Assembly (NCBI RefSeq): GCF_002001015.1
Contig: NZ_MUNO01000020.1
Span: 1-38,098, forward strand
Source of the DNA: Polaromonas sp. A23
GTDB taxonomy: Bacteria; Pseudomonadota; Gammaproteobacteria; Burkholderiales; Burkholderiaceae_C
Direction: 5' to 3'
Length of the DNA stretch: 38,098 bases
This document shows positions 14,206 through 21,730 of this stretch, one piece after another. Every line of letters starts with the position of its first letter. Positions within the stretch are counted from its first letter, which is position 1. The position numbers were made by a program, and so were the translations under genes. The notes under the pieces are model-generated. The model saw only the letters and a list, made by a program, of their open reading frames with translations, ran no database searches and was not told the DNA's origin.

Positions 14206-16190
14206 CAGGCTTCGGCCTGTTCAGCGGAGGGGGTCGGAACCGTGTTTTTCCAGAGATTCTTTTTCAGGTGCACCAGCAGCAAAGAGACGGTGGCCGGCGT
14301 GATTCCCGAAATGCGGGAAGCCATGCCCAAAGTCTCGGGCCGGTGTTTGGCCAGGGTTTGGCGAGCCTCAAAACTCAACGCCGAGACCTGCAGGTAATCC
14401 AGGTCCGCCGGGAGTTTGAGGTTTTCGTAGTGCGAAGCGCGCTCGACCTCGGTCTTCTGCAGGTCGATGTACCCGGCATACTTGACCGCAATCTCAATCT
14501 GCTCAACCACGTCCCGGGCCATGTCGGCGACCGCCGATGTTTCACGTGAAACCTCGGGGCCCAGCTCAGGGTTGGCATACTTGCCGCCATCCAGAGACAT
14601 CAGCGAGGCATAGTCCACGTCGGGCCGGCGCAGCAGATCGAGCAGGTTGTACTCATGGTCAATTGCCTTGCCCAGAACCCGTTCGGCCTCCGCCAGCGGC
14701 AGGTTGCGCGGGTTGACCCAGATGGAGCGCAGCCGTTCTGTTTCACGTGAAACAGCATCGCGTTTGCGGTTGAAGGCGTCCCAACGGGCGTCGTCCACCA
14801 GGCCCAGCTCCCTGCCCTTTTCTGTCAGGCGCATGTCGGCGTTGTCTTCCCGCAGCATCAGGCGGAACTCGGCCCGGCTGGTGAACATGCGGTAGGGCTC
14901 GGTCACACCCTTGGTGATCAGGTCGTCCACCAGTACACCGAGGTAGGCCTCGTCGCGTTTGGGCAGCCAAGCCTCTTTGCCTTGGCACTGCAGCGCGGCG
15001 TTGATGCCGGCGAACATGCCTTGGGCCGCCGCCTCTTCATAACCCGTGGTGCCGTTGATCTGCCCGGCGAAGAACAGGCCGCCCACCGCCCGGGTTTCAA
15101 AGCTGGTTTTCAGCGCCCGCGGATCAAAGTAGTCGTACTCAATCGCGTAGCCGGGCCGCAGGATATGGGCGTTTTCCATGCCGGCCATGGAGCGCACCAG
15201 GTCGTACTGAATGTCAAAAGGCAGGCTGGTCGAGATGCCGTTCGGGTAGATCTCGTGCGTGGTCAGGCCCTCCGGCTCCAGGAAAATCTGGTGGCTTTCC
15301 TTGCCCGCAAAGCGGTTGATCTTGTCTTCCACACTCGGGCAATAGCGCGGCCCGACGCCGTCAATCTTGCCGGTGAACATCGGGCTGCGGTCAAAACCGG
15401 AGCGAATGATCTCGTGCGTACGCTCGTTGGTGTGGGTGATCCAGCACGACATCTGTTTCGGGTGCGCGACCTGCCCGCCCATGAAGCTAAACACCGGCAC
15501 CGCGCCAGGCGTGCCACCCGGCATGCCGTCGCCCGGCTGTTCGGTGCATTTGCTGAAGTCAATGGTGCGCCCGTCAATGCGTGGCGGCGTGCCGGTTTTC
15601 AGCCGGCCCTGCGGCAGCTTGAGTTCCTTGAGTCTGCTCGAAAGCGACACCGCCGGTGGGTCGCCTGCCCGGCCCGCCGAATAGTTCTGCAGGCCCACAT
15701 GGATCTTGCCGTCCAGGAAAGTCCCGGCCGTCAGCACCACGGTGCGTGAACGGAATTTGATTCCCACTTGTGTGACGGCGCCGACCACCCGGTCGCCCTC
15801 GACCATGAGGTCGTCCACCGCCTGCTGGAACAGCCACAGATTGGGCTGGTTCTCCAGCCGCCGGCGAATCGCCGCCTTGTACAGAATGCGGTCGGCCTGC
15901 GCCCGGGTGGCGCGCACGGCCGGTCCCTTGGAGCTGTTGAGGATCCGGAACTGGATGCCGCCTTCGTCGGTGGCCAGCGCCATCGCACCGCCCATGGCGT
16001 CGACTTCCTTGACCAGGTGGCCCTTGCCGATACCGCCGATCGAGGGGTTGCAGCTCATCTGGCCCAGTGTCTCGATGTTGTGCGACAACAGCAAAGTCTT
16101 GCAGCCCATGCGTGCCGAGGCCAGCGCAGCCTCGGTGCCGGCATGGCCGCCACCGACCACGATCACGTCAAATTCTTGGGGGTAAAACAT
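14205..16190 (-). CDS. mnmG: tRNA uridine 5-carboxymethylaminomethyl modification enzyme MnmG
   Basis: This 661-residue protein starts at the ATG at 16190 ([18 protein letters not shown]); the longer open frame upstream is encoded by an intergenic repeat and is rejected. It has the FAD dinucleotide motif at its N-terminus, [40 protein letters not shown] and the C-terminal helical domain ending near [14 protein letters not shown]. With MnmE it installs the cmnm5 group on U34 of several tRNAs. It is slightly longer than E. coli MnmG. Two parS sites are built into codons for VSRET. Overlaps rsmG by one base. Confidence 0.97.
   Translation of the reverse strand: MFYPQEFDVIVVGGGHAGTEAALASARMGCKTLLLSHNIETLGQMSCNPSIGGIGKGHLVKEVDAMGGAMALATDEGGIQFRILNSSKGPAVRATRAQADRILYKAAIRRRLENQPNLWLFQQAVDDLMVEGDRVVGAVTQVGIKFRSRTVVLTAGTFLDGKIHVGLQNYSAGRAGDPPAVSLSSRLKELKLPQGRLKTGTPPRIDGRTIDFSKCTEQPGDGMPGGTPGAVPVFSFMGGQVAHPKQMSCWITHTNERTHEIIRSGFDRSPMFTGKIDGVGPRYCPSVEDKINRFAGKESHQIFLEPEGLTTHEIYPNGISTSLPFDIQYDLVRSMAGMENAHILRPGYAIEYDYFDPRALKTSFETRAVGGLFFAGQINGTTGYEEAAAQGMFAGINAALQCQGKEAWLPKRDEAYLGVLVDDLITKGVTEPYRMFTSRAEFRLMLREDNADMRLTEKGRELGLVDDARWDAFNRKRDAVSRETERLRSIWVNPRNLPLAEAERVLGKAIDHEYNLLDLLRRPDVDYASLMSLDGGKYANPELGPEVSRETSAVADMARDVVEQIEIAVKYAGYIDLQKTEVERASHYENLKLPADLDYLQVSALSFEARQTLAKHRPETLGMASRISGITPATVSLLLVHLKKNLWKNTVPTPSAEQAEA
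14538..14553. promoter_or_regulatory. parS: parS site inside mnmG (15 of 16 bases)
   Basis: TGTTTCACGTGAAACC differs from the parS palindrome only in the last base. It encodes EVSRETS in MnmG, with VSRET from GTT TCA CGT GAA AC. Confidence 0.82.
14739..14754. promoter_or_regulatory. parS: parS site inside mnmG, perfect palindrome
   Basis: TGTTTCACGTGAAACA is the perfect parS palindrome, 201 bp from the previous site. It encodes AVSRETE in MnmG in the same reading register as that site. Confidence 0.93.
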
Positions 16191-16200
16191 CAAGGCTCCG

Positions 16201-16272
16201 TAGGGCCGCCCCAAGGACGACTTGCGCCCCCTCGGGGGGCAGAGAAGCGGCAAAGCCGCAAACGTGGGGGCA
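16201..16272 (-). repeat. GC-rich ~70-bp intergenic repeat, copy R1
   Basis: On the minus strand it has the order CCCCCACG, then TGCCCCCCGAGGGGGC, then CCTTGGGGCGGCCC, as in the copies at 22703 and 25187. The central GCCCCC/GGGGGC is a 6-bp stem. It fills the gap between the VapC-like gene and mnmG and could act as an attenuator of mnmG leader transcription. Confidence 0.65.
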
Positions 16273-16279
16273 ACATTTT

Positions 16280-16690
16280 TTAGCTCTCTATCAATTCAGT
16301 GGGCAAGCCCATGCCGCGCGCCACTTGTGCCTGGCGCCGGTCCGCCGTGACAAACAGGTCCACCCGTGTCGCCAGCGCGCTGCCCACGTACAGCGCATCC
16401 ATGCCGCGCAAAGGGCCTTGCTCCATCGCGGCAAAGGCAAAGCGCTCAACACGCGCATCCAGCGGTACCAGCGTCATGTCTGCCACATCGCTTTGCGCGG
16501 CAGCCCAGGCACGGTCAAATTCGGGAGTGGGCAGGCTGCCGTCTCGGCGACGCCGCAACAGCGCGGAGGCCACCTCGGTTTTGCAATGCGCGGCGACCAG
16601 CAACTCACTGGCCGCCTCAAAAAGGGCCAGAACGCGCTCGCGCCCGGCCTCACTGGCGTAGCGTTTGGTCAGCGCAGAGGCATCAAACAT
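16280..16690 (-). CDS. VapC-like PIN-domain ribonuclease toxin
   Basis: The PIN-domain acidic residues are all present: [10 protein letters not shown] at the N-terminus, [21 protein letters not shown] and [10 protein letters not shown]. This is a complete VapC-type active site for a magnesium-dependent RNase. I prefer the ATG at 16690 (136 residues, usual VapC length), preceded by GGGGAGG at good spacing. An upstream ATG at 16771 overlaps the antitoxin stop (ATGGTAA) and would allow direct coupling, but adds 27 low-complexity residues. It is paired with the antitoxin gene immediately upstream. Target RNA unknown (tRNA is usual for VapC). Confidence 0.85.
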   Translation of the reverse strand: MFDASALTKRYASEAGRERVLALFEAASELLVAAHCKTEVASALLRRRRDGSLPTPEFDRAWAAAQSDVADMTLVPLDARVERFAFAAMEQGPLRGMDALYVGSALATRVDLFVTADRRQAQVARGMGLPTELIES

Positions 16691-16764
16691 CAACCGGGCC
16701 TCCCCATCACGCACCAGCCCGCGGGTTGCAGCCGGCGCTGCCGGATAAGAAGCAGACGCGCGCT

Positions 16765-17007
16765 TTACCATGGGGACTCGCTACGCTCGTCGAGCACCGC
16801 CTGCGACAAGGACACACCGGGCGGCAAAACCACCGGCTCGAAAGGCCGCTTCCAGCTGGGCATCTTGACCACCGCCTCCGACTTCAGAGGAACCAGCTCA
16901 GCGACCGGCTTGCCATGCCGCAAAATCCGCACGGTTTCCCCCTGCTCCACCAAATCAAGCATGGCGGACGCATGGGCACGGAATTCACTGAGGGCGATGG
17001 TATGCAT
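16765..17007 (-). CDS. Phd/YefM-type antitoxin
   Basis: This 80-residue protein starts at the ATG at 17007. MHTIALSEFRAHASAMLDLV followed by GETVRILRHGKPVAELVP is the Phd/YefM N-terminal DNA-binding fold. The C-terminal part (SWKRPF..LPPGVSLSQAVL) would bind and neutralise the PIN toxin. An in-frame upstream ATG at 17067 lies beyond the operator and is unlikely. No ribosome-binding site is seen before 17007. The palindromic TGTACA operator just upstream suggests autorepression by the antitoxin or complex. The 3' end overlaps the longest possible toxin frame. Confidence 0.85.
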   Translation of the reverse strand: MHTIALSEFRAHASAMLDLVEQGETVRILRHGKPVAELVPLKSEAVVKMPSWKRPFEPVVLPPGVSLSQAVLDERSESPW

Positions 17008-17009
17008 TT

Positions 17010-17034
17010 TGTACAAAATATGGATTTTTGTACA
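17010..17034. promoter_or_regulatory. Palindromic operator of the toxin-antitoxin operon
   Basis: TGTACAAAA (17010-17018) and TTTTGTACA (17026-17034) are perfect 9-bp inverted arms around a 7-base spacer, and each arm contains the palindrome TGTACA. It lies immediately before the antitoxin ATG, in an AT-rich patch of an otherwise GC-rich region, as expected for an autoregulated TA promoter. Confidence 0.7.
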
Positions 17035-17078
17035 TTTTAGCAGGATTGTGCTTGCAAGGTGCCTCACACGCAGTTTTC

Positions 17079-17097
17079 CACCACACGGCCTGTGGTG
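17079..17097. promoter_or_regulatory. Inverted repeat before the FMN reductase gene
   Basis: CACCACA and TGTGGTG are perfect 7-bp arms with a 5-base spacer, ending 11 bases before the FMN reductase ATG. It could be an operator or a hairpin masking the ribosome-binding region. No regulator can be assigned. Confidence 0.35.
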
Positions 17098-17108
17098 AAA
17101 TCAATCGC

Positions 17109-17699
17109 ATGAGCCCCTCCTCCAAACTCCTCGTCTTTGCCGGAAGCATTCGCCAGAATTCCTTCAACCGCAAACTCGCCCACGCAGCAGCAGACATGGC
17201 CCGTGCCGGCGGCGCCGAAGTCACCCACATCGAGCTGGCGGATTTCGACATCCCGATGTACAACGCCGACCTGGAAGCCAAAGGCACGCCGGCCGATGTG
17301 ATGAAGCTCAAGCAGATCATGTTCGAGCACCCGGCATGGATCATCTGCTCGCCCGAATACAACGGCAGCTACACCGCCCTGCTCAAAAACACCATCGACT
17401 GGGTCTCCAGCCCGGTCAAGGCCGACCCGGCCTGGCAGGAAGGGTTCAAGTCTTTCACCGGCAAGGTGGTGGGTATGCTCAGCGCGTCACCCGGCGCCTT
17501 GGGCGGCCTACGTTCGCAAAGCCATTTGGTGCCGCTGCTGCTCAATGCGCAATGCTGGGTTGCACCCAAAGCTTTTGCCCTGGGCCATGCGGGTGATGCG
17601 TTTGATGCGCAAGGCCAGCTGGTGAATGAGGCGCATCGCAAGAATGTGCAGGCGGTAATCGACCAGGTGCTGTTTGCGAGCAGCCGGCTTCATGCCTGA
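17109..17699 (+). CDS. NAD(P)H-dependent FMN reductase (NADPH:quinone/chromate-reductase type)
   Basis: This 196-residue flavodoxin-fold protein starts at the ATG at 17109. It shows LLVFAGSIRQNSFNRKLA (phosphate-binding loop for FMN), DFDIPMYNADLE, and SPEYNGSYTALLKNTIDWVS, the hallmark of the NADPH-dependent FMN reductase/ChrR group. It would reduce FMN, quinones or, by analogy with ChrR, chromate, in the cytoplasm. It is divergent from the toxin-antitoxin operon with a shared ~100-bp promoter region. No sulfonate genes are near, so SsuE is less likely. Confidence 0.9.
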   Translation: MSPSSKLLVFAGSIRQNSFNRKLAHAAADMARAGGAEVTHIELADFDIPMYNADLEAKGTPADVMKLKQIMFEHPAWIICSPEYNGSYTALLKNTIDWVSSPVKADPAWQEGFKSFTGKVVGMLSASPGALGGLRSQSHLVPLLLNAQCWVAPKAFALGHAGDAFDAQGQLVNEAHRKNVQAVIDQVLFASSRLHA

Positions 17700-17754
17700 A
17701 TTGGCCTTTTGTCCTTATTCTATAGGCGCCAGTTGCTCCTTAATTAATAGCAGA
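17700..17754 (-). repeat. Dispersed ~55-bp intergenic repeat, copy C
   Basis: The minus-strand reading is GCTATTAATTAAGGAGCAAC, then TGGCGCCTATAGAATAAGGA and GGCCAATT, matching the common pattern. It fills the gap between the FMN reductase stop and the YkgJ-like start, so the YkgJ-like gene's 5' leader is made of repeat sequence. Confidence 0.7.
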
Positions 17755-17756
17755 AA

Positions 17757-18056
17757 ATGTTAATGAACTGCCGTCCCGGCTGCGGCGCCTGCTGCATCGC
17801 CCCATCCATCAGCTCGGCCATTCCCGGCATGCCGCTGGGAAAGCCGGCGGGTGTGCGTTGTGTGCAGCTGGATGAGGCCAATGCCTGCCGCATCTTCGGC
17901 CGGCCTGAGCGGCCGGCGGTTTGTGGGCAGTTGATGCCTTCGATGGAGATGTGTGGTGCGAGTGCGCCGGCTGCGCTTGCCTGGCTTACCTTGTTGGAAC
18001 AGGCTACGGCGCCCAGCCCAGTGTCGCTGGGGAAACCGTTGCCAGTTCCGGCTTAA
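17757..18056 (+). CDS. YkgJ-family cysteine-cluster protein
   Basis: This 99-residue protein has the YkgJ (UPF0153) pattern of cysteines: [10 protein letters not shown] at the N-terminus, then [20 protein letters not shown] and AVC. The family is thought to bind zinc or an iron-sulfur cluster; function is unknown. ATGs at 17757 and 17763 are both possible. Its leader is repeat copy C and no clear ribosome-binding site is seen. The C-terminus ends just before the large palindromic element. Confidence 0.85.
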   Translation: MLMNCRPGCGACCIAPSISSAIPGMPLGKPAGVRCVQLDEANACRIFGRPERPAVCGQLMPSMEMCGASAPAALAWLTLLEQATAPSPVSLGKPLPVPA

Positions 18057-18067
18057 TGGCTCGCTAA

Positions 18068-18602
18068 CAGGCCGGGTCTCGCCCCGGCGGGCGAGGCACT
18101 TTGTCTTTGCTTCGCCAAAGAAAAGTACCCAAAAGAAAGGCGACCCGATGGTCTGGGTCCCCTGCGCTGCGCTCCGGGGCAACCTGCGGTGCTCGCCGAA
18201 AATGGGGTCGAGCTCGAACTCGCTACGCTCAGACAATCGCTCGCCCTGATCCATTTTCGGCTGCGCTCCTCGGCCCAGCCCGACGGGTGGGGGAAACGAA
18301 TACCGATGCGGGGAGGCGAGGACGCGCAAAGCGCGTCCTCGCCGGAACCCGATGGCGTACCCGAACCCGTTCTCGCCCCACACCCTTCTGTATGCGCCGA
18401 GGAGCGGAGGTCCAGACGGATCAGGACGGGCGATTGTCTGAGCCGAAGGCGAGTTCGAGCTCGACCCCGGCTGGACCGAGCACCGCAGGCTGCCCGGAGC
18501 GAAGCGCAGGGACGCAGACAGCAGGGGCGCCTTTTTCTTTGCTTACTTTCTTTTTGGCGACGCAAAAAGAAAGTGAGTTGCCGCCGGGCAACCCTCCAGC
18601 GC
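18068..18602. repeat. Large palindromic element, copy 1
   Basis: This ~535-bp segment is closely similar to 32531-33096. The left half (CTTTGCTTCGCCAAAG, CGACCCGATGGTCTGGGTCC, CGAACTCGCTACGCTCAGAC) reappears as the reverse complement in the right half (GTCTGAGCCGAAGGCGAG, GAAGCGCAGGGACGCAGACA, TTTGCTTACTTTC). The two halves meet at a perfect 13-bp hairpin, GGCGAGGACGCGC-AAA-GCGCGTCCTCGCC (18315-18343). Open frames within it differ in register between copies and look like shadows. No transposase is present. With 18603-18701 it makes up the gene-free stretch after the YkgJ-like gene. Confidence 0.85.
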
Positions 18603-18616
18603 AGGAGGCAAAGACA

Positions 18617-18641
18617 GCTTCAACAGGCTCAGCCCGAACGG
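18617..18641 (+). repeat. Short dispersed repeat (CAGGCTCAGCCCGAACGG type)
   Basis: TTCAACAGGCTCAGCCCGAA belongs to a short repeat type I remember as frequent in betaproteobacterial genomes. A symmetrical relative occurs at 20184-20206 in the livF 3' end. Confidence 0.45.
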
Positions 18642-18670
18642 TGGAAAGTGTGGCGTTAGAGGATCGCCTG

Positions 18671-18695
18671 CATGGATCCCGCATCAAGTCCGGGA
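18671..18695 (-). repeat. Short repeat CATGGATCCCGnATCAAGTCCGGGA, copy 1
   Basis: The sequence CATGGATCCCG, one or two bases, then ATCAAGTCCGGGA matches 32469-32497 in reverse orientation. Both copies stand within about 70 bp of a large palindromic element. It lies just before the aldehyde dehydrogenase stop. Confidence 0.6.
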
Positions 18696-18701
18696 GGACC
18701 C

Positions 18702-20156
18702 TCAGAACGGATAGTGCCGAGGCGTAGTCTGAATAGTGATCCACCGCAACTCAGTAAATTCCGCCACCCCCGCTTTGCCACCAAAGCGCCCAATCCCACT
18801 GCCCTTCACTCCACCAAACGGCATCTGCGCCTCGTCATGCACCGTCGGACCATTGACGTGGCAAATGCCCGAGTCGATGCGCCGCGCCACATTGAAAGCA
18901 CGCGCCATGTCACCGCCAAACACCGCGGCCGACAGGCCGTAAGCGTTGTCATTCGCACAGGCCACGGCTTCCTCGACGCCGCTCACGCGCACCACACACT
19001 TGACCGGGCCGAAAGTCTCTTCGTGGTAAATCCGCATGGCGGGCGTCACGTGGTCCAGCACGGTTGCAGGCATCAGCGTGTTCTGCGCCTTGCCGCCGCA
19101 GGCCAGCTTGGCGCCCTTGGCGAGCGCATCGTCGATCAGCGCATTGCAGTGCTCGACCGTGCCCATGCCGATCACCGAGCCCAGCACCACAGGCTCGGGC
19201 TTGCGCGGGTCGCCCACCGGCAACGCGGCTGCCTTGGTTGAAAACTTTTTCACAAACGCGTCAGCAATTTTCTGGTCCACGATGATGCGCTCGGTCGACA
19301 TGCAGATCTGGCCGCTGTTGGCAAAACAGCCGAAGGCGGCGGCGTTGACTGCGTCGTCAATGTTCGCATCGTCCAGGATCACCAGCGGTGCCTTGCCGCC
19401 CAGCTCCAGCACCACGGGCTTCAAATATTTCGCGCAGGTCATCGCAATGATCTTGCCGACCTTGGTGGATCCAGTGAAGTTGACACGTCGCACCGCCGGG
19501 TGGGCCACCATGGCCTCGACCACGATGCCCGCGTCGGCCGGCGCGTTGGTGATGTAGTTGACGACGCCGGGCGGAAAACCGGCATCGGCGAAAGCTTCAA
19601 CAATCAACTGGTGCGTGCGCGGGCAATTTTCCGAGCCCTTGAAGATCACGGTGTTGCCGCAGGCCAGCGGCGTGGCAATCGCGCGCACCCCGAGAATGAT
19701 GGGCGCGTTCCACGGCGCGATGCCGAGCACCACACCGGCGGGCTGGCGCACACCCATGGCCAGGCTGCCGGGCACGTCGGACGGAATCACCTCGCCGCTG
19801 ATCTGCGTGGTCAGCGAGGCCGCCTCGCGAATCATGCCGGCGGCCAGCATCACGTTGAAGCCCGCCCACATGCCCGAGGCACCGGTCTCGGCGGCCACGG
19901 CTTCAATGAATTGCGGCGTCTTGGCCTCCAGCGCATCGGCCGCCTTGAGCAGCAGCGCACGGCGCGCGCTGGGGCCGGTCGCGCTCCAGGTCTTGAAGGC
20001 TTCGGCAGCGGCTTCCACCGCCATCACCGCGTCGGCCGGCGAGGCCGCGGGTGCGCGCGTGGCGACGCTGCCATCGAGTGGGTTGCGGCGTTCAAACGTG
20101 GCGCCTTTTTCGGCGGTGACCTTGAGGCCATTGATCAGCATGGACATGTCAGACAT
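18702..20156 (-). CDS. NAD(P)+-dependent aldehyde dehydrogenase, benzaldehyde/vanillin/salicylaldehyde type
   Basis: This 484-residue ALDH-superfamily enzyme has the FTGSTKVG cofactor loop, the general-base glutamate in LELGGKAPLVI, and the catalytic cysteine in NSGQICMSTERIIV. The C-terminal EAQMPFGGVKGSGIGRFGG with TELRWITIQ and RHYPF is a pattern I associate with aromatic aldehyde dehydrogenases (vanillin, salicylaldehyde, benzaldehyde). It would oxidise an aldehyde to its acid in the cytoplasm. It is the last gene of the operon with the liv-type ABC transporter, 18 bp after livF. Substrate is inferred only; an aliphatic aldehyde is not excluded. Confidence 0.9.
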   Translation of the reverse strand: MSDMSMLINGLKVTAEKGATFERRNPLDGSVATRAPAASPADAVMAVEAAAEAFKTWSATGPSARRALLLKAADALEAKTPQFIEAVAAETGASGMWAGFNVMLAAGMIREAASLTTQISGEVIPSDVPGSLAMGVRQPAGVVLGIAPWNAPIILGVRAIATPLACGNTVIFKGSENCPRTHQLIVEAFADAGFPPGVVNYITNAPADAGIVVEAMVAHPAVRRVNFTGSTKVGKIIAMTCAKYLKPVVLELGGKAPLVILDDANIDDAVNAAAFGCFANSGQICMSTERIIVDQKIADAFVKKFSTKAAALPVGDPRKPEPVVLGSVIGMGTVEHCNALIDDALAKGAKLACGGKAQNTLMPATVLDHVTPAMRIYHEETFGPVKCVVRVSGVEEAVACANDNAYGLSAAVFGGDMARAFNVARRIDSGICHVNGPTVHDEAQMPFGGVKGSGIGRFGGKAGVAEFTELRWITIQTTPRHYPF

Positions 20157-20174
20157 GGGAATACTCCTTGAGAA

Positions 20175-20990
20175 TTACAGGACCCGTTCAGGCTGAGCCT
20201 GAACGGTGGTTTTCGCAGCACTTGTGGCCGTGGTGGCCCCGGCAGCACCGGCACCCAGATAGGCTTCACGAATGACAGTCGAACGCGCCAGCAGTGCGGC
20301 CGGCCCGCTGGCCACCAGCGAGCCGCGCTCCAGCACATAGCCGCGGTCGGCCACCGCCAGCGCCTTCTTCACGTTCTGCTCGACCATCAGCACCGTGGTG
20401 CCGCTGTCGGCAATGCGGCGTGTGATCGCCAGCAGCTCATCCACCATGCGCGGCGCCAGACCCAGTGAGGGCTCGTCCAGCATCAAAAGGCGCGGCGCAC
20501 TCATCATCGCGCGGGCCACCGCCACCATCTGCTGCTCACCGCCGCTCATGGTGCCGGCCAGTTGCTGCGCGCGCTCGCGCAGTTTGGGGAAATCGTTGAA
20601 AGCCTGTTCCAGCCGCCGCGCGCGTTCGGCCTTGCCAACCAGCCAGCCGCCAAGCTCGAGGTTTTCGGTCACCGTCATCTGCGGAAACAACTGCCGACCT
20701 TCCGGTACCAAAGCCATGCCGCCTTTGACGATGTCGCTGGTTTTTTTGGGCAGCGCTTCGCCATTGAGCTGCACTTCACCGCCGCGCGGAATCAGGCCGG
20801 ACAGCGCCTTTAACAACGTGGTCTTGCCGGCGCCGTTCGGGCCCAGGATGACGGTCAGGCCGGGCTTGATTTCCAGCGTCAGGTCACGCAGCACCAGGAA
20901 GGCGCCGTAGCCGGCGCTCAGGCCCTGGACTTTCAGGTGCGCATGGCTGGACGTACCAAGCACAAAGGGCGTCGGGGCGTACCACATCAT
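20175..20990 (-). CDS. livF: Branched-chain-type ABC transporter ATP-binding protein LivF
   Basis: This 271-residue ATPase has Walker A (GPNGAGKTTLLKAL), the signature TMSGGEQQMVAVARAMM, and Walker B (LLMLDEPSLGLAP), in the order and spacing of LivF. It starts at the ATG at 20990, overlapping the livG stop in ATGA. It carries a ~17-residue N-terminal extension before HLKVQGLSAGYG. Its C-terminal residues TVQAQPERVL are encoded by a 23-bp perfect palindrome (20184-20206), so the tail has probably been replaced or extended by a repeat. Substrate may be an aromatic acid rather than an amino acid, given the linked aldehyde dehydrogenase. Confidence 0.93.
   Translation of the reverse strand: MMWYAPTPFVLGTSSHAHLKVQGLSAGYGAFLVLRDLTLEIKPGLTVILGPNGAGKTTLLKALSGLIPRGGEVQLNGEALPKKTSDIVKGGMALVPEGRQLFPQMTVTENLELGGWLVGKAERARRLEQAFNDFPKLRERAQQLAGTMSGGEQQMVAVARAMMSAPRLLMLDEPSLGLAPRMVDELLAITRRIADSGTTVLMVEQNVKKALAVADRGYVLERGSLVASGPAALLARSTVIREAYLGAGAAGATTATSAAKTTVQAQPERVL
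20184..20206. repeat. 23-bp perfect palindrome in the livF 3' end
   Basis: CCGTTCAGGCT and AGCCTGAACGG are perfect 11-bp arms around a single G. The RNA hairpin would form just before the livF stop (20177-20175) and ~30 bases before the aldehyde dehydrogenase start. It could modulate expression or RNA stability between the two genes. Confidence 0.65.
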
Positions 20991-21730
20991 GCGGCTTGCT
21001 CCATCTCATCACCCAGATAGGCTTCAATCACTTCAGCATTGCGCACCACCTCGGCAGGCGTGCCGTCGGCAATCTTGCGGCCCTGGTGCAGCACGATCAC
21101 GCGCTCGACGTGGCGCAGCAGGGTTGTGACGGCATGTTCAATCCACACCACCGTCAGGTCCAGCTCATCGCGCATGCGGCGTATCAGCTGCGCCATGTTT
21201 TCAATCTCGGCCTCGGTCAGCCCCGCCGCCACCTCGTCGAGCAGCAGCATGCGCGGCCGCGTGGCCAGCGCCATGCCGACCTCGAGCAGGCGCTGCTGCG
21301 AAGGCGTAATGGCGCCCGCGGGCAATGCGGCTTGTTCACGCAGGCCGATCAGTTCAAGAATGCTGTCCTCGTCGCGCAGGTGCCAGGAGCCCTTGCGTTT
21401 TCGCCCTGCGAACTTCAGCCCGAAGTCGATGTTGGCGGCCACCGCCATGTCGGGGAACACCCGCGGGGTCTGAAAGGTTCGCGCAATGCCGGCTGCCGCG
21501 TAGAGGTGCGGGCCACGCCCTGCGAGGTTGCGCCCGGCCACCAGCAGTTGCCCGGAAGTCGGTGCGATCACGCCAGAAATCGCATTGAAAAAAGTGGTCT
21601 TGCCGGCCCCGTTCGGGCCGATGATGCCGACCAGCTCACCGGCATGAAAGTCTGCGCTCACCGCGTCGACTGCCGTCAGGCCGCCAAAACGCACCGTGAT
21701 GTCACGCGCCTGCAGCAGGGGCTCAGCCAT
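20987..21730 (-). CDS. livG: Branched-chain-type ABC transporter ATP-binding protein LivG
   Basis: This 247-residue ATPase starts at the ATG at 21730, overlapping the livM stop by 8 bases. Features are LLQARDITVRFGGLTAVDAV, Walker A (GPNGAGKTTFFNAISG), a signature in modified form (ITPSQQRLLEVGMALATRP) and Walker B (MLLLDEVAAGLTEAE). The signature segment lacks the usual LSGGQ consensus, reading TPSQQ, and the following segment has DEVAAGL as in LivG proteins. It works with LivF as the ATPase pair. The longer open frame starting at 21823 lies inside livM and is rejected. Confidence 0.93.
   Translation of the reverse strand: MAEPLLQARDITVRFGGLTAVDAVSADFHAGELVGIIGPNGAGKTTFFNAISGVIAPTSGQLLVAGRNLAGRGPHLYAAAGIARTFQTPRVFPDMAVAANIDFGLKFAGRKRKGSWHLRDEDSILELIGLREQAALPAGAITPSQQRLLEVGMALATRPRMLLLDEVAAGLTEAEIENMAQLIRRMRDELDLTVVWIEHAVTTLLRHVERVIVLHQGRKIADGTPAEVVRNAEVIEAYLGDEMEQAA

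Noticed and set aside
16193..16253. N-terminal extension of MnmG from an upstream start
   Set aside because: The added residues are encoded by a repeat and precede the normal MnmG N-terminus [14 protein letters not shown]; the ATG at 16190 fits the family.
17760..18727. Overlapping frames on both strands through the first large palindrome
   Set aside because: They begin and end at unrelated points, differ in frame from those in the second copy, and show Ser/Arg/Pro-rich composition expected of GC-rich palindromic DNA.
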